Assembly: GCA_026745465.1 (NCBI GenBank)
Contig: JACYXH010000824.1
Span: forward strand, 1-64,000
From: Lota lota
Lineage: Eukaryota > Chordata > Actinopteri > Gadiformes > Lotidae
Direction of reading: 5' to 3'
Length of the DNA: 64,000 nucleotides
The notes beneath the pieces were generated by a model. That model had not been told where the DNA came from and made no database searches. It was given only the letters and a program-made list of their open reading frames with translations. A program made the position numbers and the translations under genes. Positions 50,501 through 60,676 of the stretch are shown here, one piece after another. Numbering within the stretch: the stretch's first letter is position 1; each line of letters starts with the position of its first letter.

Positions 50501-53500
50501 TATGGGCGGAATGTTAAAGAAGCCAATCCTGTTGGGTCTGATTGATCTTATAAAACCTTATATGGTGTTGTCTTGACCACTATGTGTAGAAGCAGAAACT
50601 ATTCATTACTGGTGTAAGCACTACGAACATGTAACACATATGGTGATTATTTGCAGCCAACACATACCTGATTCAGCGACCAGGCTACAAGCTATCTCTA
50701 ATCTCAGTTTAAGAATTCCATCCTGATAGGTGGTGAAGTTCAATTCCTGATCCTGTAGAACAAGCTCTGCAACCTAAATATAATACTGTCAGTGAAAGTT
50801 CACAGCTGAGTCTACAGGGAGTCGGTACATGGATAGATAGACTCATACCTTGCAGACTATTGCGCCATGAGAAGTAGCATCTCTTTGATGAGGATGGCTT
50901 TGTGTCACACAAGTCCACCTTGAGAGGTTAACACCTCTGTGCCTCATGAAAGCTCTGTAGAATACAAAATAGTTATTAGTGACCAATAACGTTTTCCAAT
51001 ATAATTGTTTTTGCTATTGAACTTGCCTTGTGACATCCCTGCATTTCTTCAGTTGGTCAGCTGTTGCACCAAAGGGTCTATGTACAGCGACTTATTGTCC
51101 TTTGGATACATAACCTTTACAATATATGCAAGTTATTAAAGTAATTCCAAGATAATATATAATAAATGAGTCATGTTTTCTCACCACAAGTGTCCAATGG
51201 TGTCGGTCACACACTGGTCCAATGAGCAGGTCATAGTCTAATGGTTCCAGCTGAGAAAAAAATATTTTTGAAATACATTATGAAATACAGCTTCACTGAA
51301 AGTAAAATATTGATATTTCGAAAACAGTCACCTTTTTTAATCCCCTAAACGATCCTTTCCATATTGCAGTCATTTGGAAGGAGTCAACCAAAAAGATCTA
51401 TGCGGCCACTTGTCTTGCGCACCTTCTCAATGATGATATGAATGAATGCATTCAATACCTAACATGCAAATGTTCTCCTATTACCTACCGTGGCATAGAA
51501 ATCCAAGCCTCTTTGGAAATGCCGACATTAATGTACTTACCTCCCACGCCACCTCCCGGCCAGGGGCCCGATTCAGGGGCCCGAAGCTTGTATGGCCCCA
51601 CCTTGCTCCACAGCACACCTTGTCTTTTGCCACTCCAGATGTCTGATATTACTGACATGTATAAGGAAAAGAAAATTGATAAGATAAAGACTTTCCCCAC
51701 AAGCCTGTATGTATGTTACACAATGTGTAAGCCACCAATTGTATTTATAGATATCATCCCATGTCCAGGGGATTTGCATGTGAATAATTTTGTGCAGCAT
51801 ATCAATTTTTGTTGTAAAAGAAAATTGTGCCAAGATCAATACTTACAATCGTCTGAGCTTCTAAGGGGCAGCGAGAATTCCAGGGCTGCTGTGGAGCAAG
51901 AAGGTCCAGCAGTGGAACTTAAGGGAGTGGACGTGCTAGGGAGGACTGGAGGAGTGGACGTACTAGGGGGAGGCTGGAGGACTGGAGGAGTGGACGTACT
52001 AGGGGGAGGCTGGAGGACTGGAGGAGTGGACGTACTAGGGGGAGGCTGGAGGACTGGAGGAGTGGACGTACTAGGGGGAGGCTGGAGGACTGGAGGAGTG
52101 GACGTACTAGGGGGAGGCTGGAGGACTGGAGGAGTGGACGTACTAGGGGGAGGCTGGAGGACTGGAGGAGTGGACGTACTAGGGGGAGGCTGGAGGACTG
52201 GAGGAGTGGACGTGCTAGGGAGGACTGGAGGAGTGGACGTACTAGGGGGAGGCTGGACGACTGGACGTGCCATGGGGAGACTGTGCTGAAGGAGTTGTTG
52301 GTGGTGGATGTGATGGAGGGCTGGATGGAATGCTTGATGGTGCTGGAGAAAAGGCACTAGCAGTTGTCATATCATCTTCTAGACTCTTCCATTTCCTTGG
52401 GATTTTGGGCTGTGGTTCCAAATATATTTTCAGATGGTCAATGTTAATTTTTGCCATTACATTGCCTTTGACTCCCTCCAGATCCACACTTTTCCTGTCG
52501 ATTTTTAAAATGGTGAACGGCCCCAAGAACTCACACTCTAACTTGCCTCCCTTTCTTTGCTCCTGGCGAATGTTTTTTCTGAGGACTTTGTCCCCCACCA
52601 CAAAGTGGTCATCGTCCCCTCGGATTGATTTCCTCTTCCTTACCCTTTCTTGCCCTGCTGCTACATTTCCCTCCACTTTTGGATACACATCCTCCACGTT
52701 CCTTAGGTGTGGATTAATGTCCTCATTACACATTAGGGCATCCACCCTTTGGTCACTTATCTGCAACATTGGTTTACATGTGTTACTCGAGTTGACAGAA
52801 GCACAATTATAGAAGACAAATGCACATGATTAAACAAACTCAGAACAATGTCATCATACCTGGCACTTTATGGGAACTTCAGATGGGTATCTGGCTTCCC
52901 TTCCATACAGCAAGTAATAAGGAGAGTATCTTGTAGTAAGCTGTATCTTTGTACGGAGGCCAAAGACTGTGGGCTTGATGAATTTATCCCAATCACTAGG
53001 GTGATCCATTACCATTTTATTCAAAACTCTAAAAATATAAGAAAGACTTATGATGAATTGGCATTAGCATTGCATTCAAACGCACTGTGGTTTTTAATGC
53101 AGATATTGATATAGAAGTACAGATCCATGCATCACCCTTGAACAGTGCCGTTAAGTCTTTCCACCAAACCATTGGTTTGTGGGTGTGTGGGAGTGTGTGT
53201 GGATGGTGGCTGGTTTAAGCAACCTCACCTGGCCCGAGTCAGACTGATTGGACTCTGGGGCTGGGTGGGGCTGCACACCTGTTGCACATTGAGCAATCAG
53301 TGTGCACAGGTTAAACCAGCCGCCACCACCACACACACTCAAGGAGATCTCCTGCATGGCAGTGGAGCACCATTGTCATGTTCATTTACTGCAACTTTTA
53401 CAATAAACCGGACTTTCAACATCACCACCCTGTGTCCATTTGTTTGGAGGAGCCCGAGGAAAGTCACCTAGGTGGAGTATGGGAGCCACCTTGGTGGCGT

Positions 53501-55893
53501 GTAGTAAATTGGACATTGCTACAGGGTGGTATGGTGCGCAGAGACTCCTTGCGATGGCAAGTTTATCACACAAGTCAAGATTGACCTATACATTTAAAGA
53601 CATTTTTTATAAATCAAAACAAATAAAATCAAGTTAATTTACTATCACCATTAGCAAGGAATCACTAGACTTCATGGTTAACTTCTTACAAACAAGCTTT
53701 TCAAGAGACCATTTGCTGGCCTAGTGCGGTCATGTGTAAAGTCATCCCTCTCTCAATTTAAACGTACTTTGTTGACCAATTCTTTGCCCCTGTCAGTCAG
53801 GATTCTTTTTGGGGCACCGTAAATCCATTACACACTCAGCCACCTCCTCTGCCTTCTTGGTCTTCAGGGCATTGACCTCTAACCATTTGGTGAAGTAGTC
53901 CACCATCACACACATATACATGGCCATTGGCAGTGGTTTTCAATTTGCCCACAAGGTCCATTCCCACTAGCTCAAATGGCTCCGAGACCTGAAATGCAAA
54001 ACAAAGTCTGAATTACAAAAAAACAAAAACACCTGCATTAAATTACTTCCATTTCATGCAACAGTTTACAATGGTGATACCACATACCACTATAGGCGTA
54101 TATTGAGTCTTCTCCTTTATAAAAGGCCTCCTTTTCTGACAGTCATGCACTCCGAAATCTAAGAAATGAAAAATGTGAGAAAACGGTTGACCCAATGTTT
54201 TGGTGCAATAACAAAAATAGAAAATGTTATTTACTCACCCATTTCACGATGTCAGCTTGCATTCCAGGCCAGTAATATCTTTGCAGGATTGTGTGTAGTG
54301 TTTTGTCAACTCCACAATGAGCTCGACAAATATATCACTGGCCTGCTCAGGTGTATGAACAACCTTGGCCAGGTGATGCTTCTGGTTATCACGTTTCCTT
54401 AGGCACTTGTAATAAAGTTCCCCATCTGGGAAATGAAATGATGTCAACTCCGTTTATTTATAAATGTGCACATGTAAAACGATCAGGGTAGACCACCAGA
54501 TGACACATTGTTACAAAACGTGTAACGTGTTTTTTTTGTTTGAATTGACATACCAATTATGTGGTAACTTTCTGCTCTCCTTTTAAGGATGTATCTCTCA
54601 CCTTTGGTCAAATGTGGAGGATACACATTTTTCTCAAAACACCCAAAATCTCATTGACCTTCTGAGGATCCATTGTTTTCTTCCAAGTGTTCGTTTGGAA
54701 GTCTCAACACTCAACACACCTGTCTGGCGTGCCTTTTATACAACTCCAGCTGTTTATAATGAGCTATTTAGTTCTTCATTATTAGGTCTCAGTCTTTTTA
54801 CTTTTTTACTTCGAAAAATATGTGTGTTGACTCGGATTTTGTGTTTTTCTTTACATAAATAAAGACATGTCCACCATAAATTGATAGATTTGATAGAATG
54901 CAGGAAATCAAATGTTTGACGAAATGTTCTCAACCATTTTTTTGGTGGTAAATCAAGAATAGCGTTTTCTTTTTGTGTTGTTAAGTGTTCGAGCCATGGT
55001 CAAAGCAAATACGTTTTAATACTTTTTTTCTTGCACAAAAGATTACAGAGTGCAACACCCAATACGCCAATTTCAATTTAGACTGCTTTGTCCATTGCAA
55101 ATGGCAATAATGTTTATAATATGATTATAATTATAATAATTATTTACGCAGCATGCAGAATATGCAATGCTGCGTGTCATTAAACAAAAACGTAGATCCT
55201 ACTAGAGACATTATAAACTACATAATACAGTGGTTAATCTAACTGTTATAGTCGCCGCTGTATGTCTGGACTGTCAGAGAAAGTGTAAAACGTTGTGAAA
55301 ACAGGTAACCAGATGTCTTAAACCAGCCCGAGCCAAAATGTTCCCCCAATAGTAATGTGGCTTATAATCACTACACGAACCAGGACGTTTAAGGATGTCT
55401 CGGTGGTGTACTGGACACCTGCAGGTGCCCTGCAATTTTTAATTTTATATAGGAGAGTGTGATCGAATCCAGCTCGTGACCGTTTTTAATTTTTTTAATC
55501 TAATAAGAAGACAAATAATTAATATAATCAGGTGTTAGAGGTGCCTTTAATGTAGAACTCTGTAAGACATACCTATTTACAAGAATAACGACATGTTACA
55601 CATACAAACTAAAGAGAGGTTTGTGGAATTCTGACGAATATGCTGACGTTGAGCTCCGCTTCATTTGGTTCATCCGGGTACGTATGCTCGTGCCCGCGAC
55701 ACGCACGCGATCGGGAAGCAGATAGCTTGGGAACCGTTAGGCTTGTAACACCGTCCCGAGAGGTCTGCACAACGCAATTAAAATATTTGGTGTTCTTCGC
55801 CGAAACCTTGACCGGAGACACGCAGTGTACGTGTCCCTGAACTACGTTCTCTTCCTCCGCAACCACCCTAGCGCTCTTTGCAGGACTTGCCAT
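47506..55893 (-). CDS. OB-fold/RPA1-like ssDNA-binding protein gene, split by Ginger
   Basis: A multi-exon gene for a fish-expanded RPA-like OB-fold protein of about 400 residues. Exon 1 begins MASPAKSARVV at 55893, runs HCVSPVKVSAKNTKYFNCVV, and is cut at 55751 by the Ginger insertion. It resumes at 49397 with YRRGVVFSAEKHGRFQQ and HTPMKIGNVRRTL to the donor at 49290 (gtaagt). Exon 2 is 48433-48578 (YSADEYDIQIHHGSTLEVAV). Exon 3 is 47506-48310, with an OB-fold strand set (CHVADHTGKVKVVLWEALIR), a zinc ribbon CGGC...C..C in QCGGCQKKQQ and CQSCGLL, and a LTMSVL domain. RPA-like genes travel in some Helitrons, and this one is on the Helentron strand just upstream of it, so it may be Helentron cargo. 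Ends, introns and splice sites all read well. Confidence 0.75.
49398..49915. repeat. Ginger left terminal inverted repeat
   Basis: About 518 bp, inverted copy of 55231-55750 with scattered substitutions and small indels. It includes gcgggcacgagcatacg near the tip and cgtgtagtgataataagcc further in. Confidence 0.9.
50640..51440 (-). CDS. Ulp1/SENP-like (C48) peptidase in Ginger, catalytic Cys replaced
   Basis: A spliced gene related to SUMO/NEDD8-type proteases. Minus-strand exons read VLNAFIHIIIEKV and SFQMTAIWKGSFRGLKK (about 51330-51440), LEPLDYDLLIGPVCDRHHWT with the catalytic-type His (51185-51250), YPKDNKSLYIDPL with the Asp (about 51060-51115), FMRHRGVNLSRWTC and HPHQRDATSHGAIVCK (50855-50960), and VAELVLQDQELNF...LEIACSLVAES (50670-50775). 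In the family the QxDxTSCG motif supplies the nucleophile; here the corresponding residue is His (TSHG), so the protein is probably inactive. Ulp1 domains are found with several DNA transposon families; the pairing with Ginger here is seen directly. Confidence 0.7.
51938..52260 (-). repeat. 36-bp coding minisatellite (PPVLQPPPSTST)
   Basis: About eight tandem 36-bp units (ggactggaggagtggacgt followed by actagggggaggctgg on the plus strand) plus shortened units at both ends. On the minus strand each encodes the 12-residue PPVLQPPPSTST, next to the proline/serine-rich C-terminus of the Ginger integrase protein. Confidence 0.9.
52242..54674 (-). CDS. Ginger integrase-like transposase (multi-exon)
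   Basis: Minus-strand pieces in order: start MDPQKVNEILGV (54674) and PPHLTKGERYILKRRAESYH; GELYYKCLRKRDNQKHHLAKVV and AHCGVDKTL..LQRYYWPGMQ (HHCC-type zinc region, 54245-54430); HDCQKRRPFIKEKTQYTPI (54090-54155); the core with first Asp in LVGMDLVGKLKT, YFTKWLEVNALKTKKAEEV and second Asp in ILTDRGKELVNK (53770-53990); Glu in TNGLVERLNGT (53150-53180); MDHPSDWDKFIKPTVFG (52860-53025); and a C-terminal chromo-like part HFVVGDKVLRKNIRQ and KINIDHLKIY in the last exon (52242-52770). The order is that of Gypsy/Ginger integrases and KRBA2-type domesticated relatives. At least two frame changes and an inserted repeat (about 53180-53570) disrupt it. Confidence 0.8.
53180..53570. mobile_element. Inserted repeat, possible LTR fragment (fossil)
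   Basis: This block separates two integrase pieces of Ginger. It has complementary stretches ggtggctggtttaa and ttaaaccagccgccacc, an AATAAA (acaataaaccgg) near 53404 and the fish-LTR-like phrase ttcaacatcaccaccctg. Its borders and family are uncertain. Confidence 0.35.
55231..55750. repeat. Ginger right terminal inverted repeat
   Basis: Inverted partner of 49398-49915. Its tip matches the ends of the short element B at 16639-17259. Confidence 0.9.
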
Positions 55894-56742
55894 CTTCGAT
55901 CGAAATGTTGAGTGACACGAAACGATAGTTATGTTATTATAACTCTAGTTCTATGATTGTAGGCGTAGCCGTCTAGGCTTCGCCTTATGGGCTTGTCCCG
56001 TGCGCGCACTCGCGTGCACTGAAATTTTTCAGCAATGCACCAATCAACGTGGGCACAGCCCACACTTCCCACGGCACCGTGTATATAACGCGGCGCACAG
56101 CTGCGTTCGTCCTCCTAGCTATTCTTTCAGCATTTGGAGGGTACAGCAGGTGGGAAACTAGACGGCTACGCCTACAATCATAGAACTAGAGTTACAATAA
56201 CATAACTATCGTTCTATTTCATGTAGGCTACGCCGTCTAGGCTTTGCCTTATGGGCTAAGGTGAAGCTGCGAGCGGAGCCCGATAAATGTACTCCTGCTG
56301 GACCCAAGTCACAAAAAAATAAATAAAGACGTAAGTCACAGGGCACATCAGACTCAATAAGCCGAAGATGTGCAAAACACAACAGCTAAATAAGAAACCC
56401 TGAATTCTCTTAAAAACACGCAAAGCGATGATAAGAGAATAGAGTGAGTCTGTAACTCTGACTCAACCCGTATTTCAATGAACATGAAAAGGGGGGATGC
56501 AGAGCAACAAGGCTTCTCCTACGTCCGCTACCATAGGGGCGGCGCTAGGAGGAAAATCAAGCTACCAATAGCAACGAGCAACAAGACCCTTCCCACCTCA
56601 CAGAGAGATGGGATAACGTGGTTGAGGTCACACCACGTAGAGAAAGCGCCCCACTTTGCCGCGTAAAGGGAGGAAGTGGAAGGCGCGCGAGCACTCTGAA
56701 TAGTGTTGATAACTGACGCTGGCAGACCTCTGCCTTGCAGAA

Positions 56743-58683
56743 TCAACCTCTCAGAAGCCAAACCAACAACCGACCCGTCACATAGGGCGGGTGGTGCACC
56801 GTCCCGTGAGCCTGCGTCTGCGCGTCTGGTCTGATCGGTACCGGCCATGGCTCCGTGCAAGAGAGCGCCGCTAGCTCTGGGAACCACAGAGCTGAGCGGT
56901 TCTCCGGGGCCACTAGAATGAGGGACAATCCCTCCTGCCTGACCCGCTCCAGGAGAGGATGGATTAGTTGAAGCGGCGGGAACGCATATAAGAGTTCCCG
57001 CGGCCACGGTGTGTGCGCCATCGCGTCCACCCCCAACGGGGGAAGATCCCGAGGGCTGAGAGAGAACCACAGATTGCAGTGGGTGTTCTCTCTGGACGCA
57101 AAAAGGTCCACCTGAGCCATCCCGAACCTCTGCCAGATCAGTCTGACAATGTCGGGATGTAACCGCCACTTGTCTCGGCGGGGACCGCCGCGAGACATGA
57201 GGTCCGCCCCAAAGTTCAGGGCACCCGCGATATGCAGGGCTCTCAGGCTGAGCAGGTTCTGATGAGCCCACAGCCAGAGCTCGACTGCTGCTCGGTAAAG
57301 AGCAGCGGAGCGCACTCCCCCTTGTTTGTTTATGTATGCCGCCGCTGACACGCTGTCCGTTCGGATCAGAACGTGGCGGCCGCACACCAGGTGAGAGAAA
57401 TGTACAAGCACTTTCCTCACCGTGATGAGCTCCAACACATTTATGTGTGGAGTGGGGAGAGTCGGCCACTCGCCTCCGACCGAGATGAAAAGGCACGTTC
57501 CTCCCCAACCCGTCAACGAGGCGTCCGTGAAGACCACCACGGGAGACATGACTCTGCCTAGGGGAACCCCTCTGAGAATAGCCGGGGAACTCCCCCAATA
57601 TCTCAGGTCTGGAGACACAGAGCGAGGAACGGACAGTAGCCTGCGCTTGTGTCTCTTGGGGTCCAGTCTCTGGCGAGCAAACCACCACTGTAGTCTGCGC
57701 ATAAAGAGCAGACCTAGGGGCACCACATGGTGAGCAGCTGCCATCAGTCCCAACAGGTGCATGACGGACAGTGCGGTCACGCTTCCGCGAGTGTGAAAAC
57801 GGGAGAGCGCCAACAGGACAGCATCTCGCCGAGGGGGCGAGAGCGTCGCTGTGAACGTGACGGAGTCTAGGCAAAGCCCCAAGTAGACTAGCCGGCGGCT
57901 GGGGAGCGGAGAGCTCTTTACCCAGTTGATGGCGAAACCCAACGCGGAGAGATGATTTATCACCGTCATGGTGTCTCTTCTCGCAGCTTCCTCTGAGTCG
58001 CTCAGAATCAGTAGGTCGTCGAGGTAAAAGAGAACTCTCTTTCCCTGACGCCTGAGCGGTCCCAGCGCTGCCTCTACACACTTTGAAAACGTGCGTGGGG
58101 CCAGAGAGTAACCGAACGGCAGGCACTGGTACTCGTACGCCACGCCCATAAAGGCGAAGCGGAGAAATTTCCTGTGAGCCTGGAGAATGGGGACGTGGAA
58201 GTACGCATCCTTGAGATCCAGGGATGTGAACCAGTCGCCCTCTCTCACACACCGGAGCAACGCTCTGGTGGTGAGCATTCTGAAGTTCCTCGCGGCAACA
58301 AAATTGTTGAAGACGCGAAGATCCAGAATGGGTCTCATCTCCCCCGACTTCTTGGGAACCAGGAAGTAGCGGGAGTAAAACCCTAGGCGTGACTCGAGGG
58401 GGGGAACGACAGAGACAGCCCCCTTCCCCAAGAGACGGACCACCTCCGCTGCCAGAGCCGTGCTCGCGGCTGGATCCTGCAGCCTTGTCTCCACCAACCC
58501 CATAAAGGGTGGGGGACGGTGCTTGAACTGTATGGGGTGGCCCCACCTCAACGTGTTGTCCAACCACGCGGGTAAAACGCATCGCTCTCGCCAACGCGCA
58601 TGGCGCTCGGTGAGAGGGCGAGCATCCAGCTGAGGAACGTTGTCCAGGAATGCTCTGTATTCCTCGGCCCCTACCGCCTTCAC
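56743..58683 (-). CDS. DIRS reverse transcriptase/RNase H region (fossil)
   Basis: A 646-residue open region with RT motifs VPKKSGEMRPILDLR, TSLDLKDAYFHVPI, YQCLPFGYSLAPRTFSKCV and the active-site block VLFYLDDLLIL, then an RNase H-like part (VVFTDASLTGWGG, IRTDSVSAAAYINKQGG). This order is typical of DIRS elements. A start of the recombinase (ASVINTIQSARAPSTSSLY) is readable in another frame near the left end, as DIRS genes are known to overlap. Confidence 0.85.
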   Translation of the reverse strand: MKAVGAEEYRAFLDNVPQLDARPLTERHARWRERCVLPAWLDNTLRWGHPIQFKHRPPPFMGLVETRLQDPAASTALAAEVVRLLGKGAVSVVPPLESRLGFYSRYFLVPKKSGEMRPILDLRVFNNFVAARNFRMLTTRALLRCVREGDWFTSLDLKDAYFHVPILQAHRKFLRFAFMGVAYEYQCLPFGYSLAPRTFSKCVEAALGPLRRQGKRVLFYLDDLLILSDSEEAARRDTMTVINHLSALGFAINWVKSSPLPSRRLVYLGLCLDSVTFTATLSPPRRDAVLLALSRFHTRGSVTALSVMHLLGLMAAAHHVVPLGLLFMRRLQWWFARQRLDPKRHKRRLLSVPRSVSPDLRYWGSSPAILRGVPLGRVMSPVVVFTDASLTGWGGTCLFISVGGEWPTLPTPHINVLELITVRKVLVHFSHLVCGRHVLIRTDSVSAAAYINKQGGVRSAALYRAAVELWLWAHQNLLSLRALHIAGALNFGADLMSRGGPRRDKWRLHPDIVRLIWQRFGMAQVDLFASRENTHCNLWFSLSPRDLPPLGVDAMAHTPWPRELLYAFPPLQLIHPLLERVRQEGLSLILVAPENRSALWFPELAALSCTEPWPVPIRPDAQTQAHGTVHHPPYVTGRLLVWLLRG

Positions 58684-59349
58684 ACTGCGTGTGAACCAAG
58701 GGGGGCGTACCTCGAAAGGGAGGGGAGGGAGCCCCTGCGAGCGGGAAAACCGCTGCAGAGAGCGGACCCACAGCTTGCTCGCTCGCCGTGCTCACGGCTA
58801 ACAGCTCCGACGTCTCCCACAGTCATCAGACTGTAGAGCGGAGGTAGGGGGGGAAAGTCGGGGTCTGGAAGACTGTAGCACGAAGCCGCATAGACGGCCT
58901 CGTGCGACGAGTCTTCAACCCGCTCATGAAGCGCACGGGGACGCCGCATGGAAGCGGACGACCCCCTGGCTATACTACACTGCCTAGCCGCCCCACAGCC
59001 ACTAGGCTGAGAGGGAGGGAGAGGCTGAGGGGAACAGGAATGCACGACAGGCGCAGGGCGCGGTCGGCTTAAAGGGCATAGCTCCTTAAAGATGTACTGC
59101 CGTTCGGTCGAACGGGCTTTCAATTCTTTATTGGGGAAGGAAAAAGACGTAGGTCGGTCCCACGTGGGCGCCAGCCTCCGTGATTTCTGCCCCTTCGCTG
59201 CCTGGCGCTGCTGCGGAGGCGGCGTCGGCGCTGGAGGCGGCGTTTTGGCCCGTTGAGGACGTGGTCGACCCCGCTTCCTGCTGGCCCGACTGCTCCCGCT
59301 GGCCTGGTAGGAGGAGCCCGTGAGAATCGGCCCGAACCGGGAACGATTC

Positions 59350-60465
59350 TCACGGACGGACTGGAGGTGGGCGAGAACCTCCGCGAACCGAGGTCCAAAG
59401 AGTCCCGTCCGCGGCCAACGGACCCTGGATAAGGCCCGCCCTTTCTCTGTCAGGGACAGAGGAGAAGGACAGCCACATGGCTCGATGACCCATGGTCGCC
59501 CACGCCATCTGACGTCCGGCAGTAACCGCCACCGGCTGGCAAAGCTGGAGGACAGCGCCGGAGAATCTAGCGACCTTCTCCACGTCGCTCTGCCCGAACG
59601 AATCCTTGCCAACTGTCATGGCCGACAGGGCAGAGGAAAGCAGGGCAATGTTGTTCACGGCCGCCGCAGCTTGTGAGGCGCAGACAAAGGATCTGTCCCA
59701 CAAGGCAGCGAGCTGCTTGAGAAGCCGGTCGGGGGGCAGCGGCTTCTCGTTCGGACGCCATCCGGCGCCCGGACAGAGGAGCGCTGCCAGAGGAGGCTCC
59801 AGGCGAGGTATCCCCCTCGCCTGTGTGGCGGACCACCCCTCCACCCTGGTGAAATCGGTGAACGCCTTCACCGGGGCCTTAAGGGAGGACGGGTCCACAG
59901 CCGCCGCGGTAAGATACCGCTGAACGGGTGGGAACAGAGGGCATATAGTAGGCCGTCTGGTCGACGAAGGAGGCCTAAAATAGTCCCCCTGCATGTCGTC
60001 CAGTTCCGGGGAGGGCGGTGGAGGTGGCATGGCGATGCCCTTGATGGCCGCTGCCTCGCCCATGATATCGCCAAACAGGTCGGCGAAACGATGCGGCTTC
60101 TCCGGGGGCAAAACCCCTGAAGGCCTTGAGGAAGTCCCCGACGCGGAGTCCACATCGAGGTCGTAGTCCTCGTCTTCCCCCGGTGTCGCCACGGCGTCGA
60201 AAATATCGACGGCGTCCGCGAGCTCCACCGACGGGGAAAAAAACATGTGCCTCGAGAGGAGAACCTCTTGAGGTAGGGTGGTACAGGCGGCGCAGGAGCC
60301 GGAGCCCGAAAAGGCTGCCATGGCGTGCTCCGCACCGAGGCAACGGAAACACATAACGTGCCCGTCGTCCGGAGCAAGTATCGCCGGGCAAGAGGAGCAG
60401 AGAGGCCCTGAAAAGGGCCGTACCTCCGCTGATGCCGCCGCGCCGCTGCTGCATGAAGTCATCAT
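59350..60465 (-). CDS. DIRS gag-like ORF (fossil)
   Basis: The first ORF of the DIRS element, 371 residues. It starts MMTSCSSGAAASAEV and has a Cys/His cluster (CSSCPAILAPDDGHVMCFRC, CAACTTL), then a helical region rich in Ala and Pro. A second frame (58680-59612) continues the region. Role assigned by position and composition. Confidence 0.65.
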   Translation of the reverse strand: MMTSCSSGAAASAEVRPFSGPLCSSCPAILAPDDGHVMCFRCLGAEHAMAAFSGSGSCAACTTLPQEVLLSRHMFFSPSVELADAVDIFDAVATPGEDEDYDLDVDSASGTSSRPSGVLPPEKPHRFADLFGDIMGEAAAIKGIAMPPPPPSPELDDMQGDYFRPPSSTRRPTICPLFPPVQRYLTAAAVDPSSLKAPVKAFTDFTRVEGWSATQARGIPRLEPPLAALLCPGAGWRPNEKPLPPDRLLKQLAALWDRSFVCASQAAAAVNNIALLSSALSAMTVGKDSFGQSDVEKVARFSGAVLQLCQPVAVTAGRQMAWATMGHRAMWLSFSSVPDRERAGLIQGPLAADGTLWTSVRGGSRPPPVRP

Positions 60466-60676
60466 GGTTAACTAGTTTAGTTGGTACAAATGCTGAAAGA
60501 AAAAAGAGAGGACGAACACAGCTGTGCGCCGCGTTATATACACGGTGTCGTGGGAAGTGTGGGCGGTAACCACGTTGATTGGTGCATTGCTGATAAATTT
60601 TCAGTGCACGCGAGTGAGCGCACGGGACAAGCCCATAAGGCGAAGCCTAGACGGCGTAGCCTACATGAAATAGAAT

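Larger units (their letters stand above)
49398..55750 (-). mobile_element. Ginger DNA transposon, about 6.35 kb
   Basis: Termini TGTTACAAGCC...GGCTTGTAACA fit the TGTNR ends of Ginger elements. There are inverted repeats of about 520 bp at both ends (49398-49915 and 55231-55750) and 4-bp flanks ctgt and ccgt (one mismatch) as target duplication. Inside, on the minus strand, are an integrase-type transposase gene with introns (54674 to 52242), a proline-rich repeat tail, and a Ulp1-like protease gene (51440 to 50640). Integrase similarity and cut-and-paste inverted-repeat structure distinguish it from an LTR element. Some exons carry frame changes, so it is probably inactive. Confidence 0.85.
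55921..60676 (-). mobile_element. DIRS-type tyrosine-recombinase retrotransposon (fossil)
   Basis: Inverted terminal repeats: the left end (55921-56120) is the complement of the right end (about 60480-60676), sharing cttatgggcttgtcccgtgc and caccgtgtatataacgcggc. An internal complementary region at about 56165-56290 is built of both end sequences back to back, the hallmark of DIRS. Minus-strand parts are a gag-like ORF, reverse transcriptase/RNase H, and the beginning of a tyrosine recombinase. The recombinase is largely not seen, so the copy is broken, with at least one substantial loss. The end repeats are very similar, suggesting recent insertion. It lies just upstream of the OB-fold gene start. 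Confidence 0.88.

Noticed and set aside
56528-58795. 755-codon ORF as an independent gene
   Set aside because: An alternate frame over the DIRS reverse transcriptase with biased GC composition; only its last part resembles a DIRS recombinase start.
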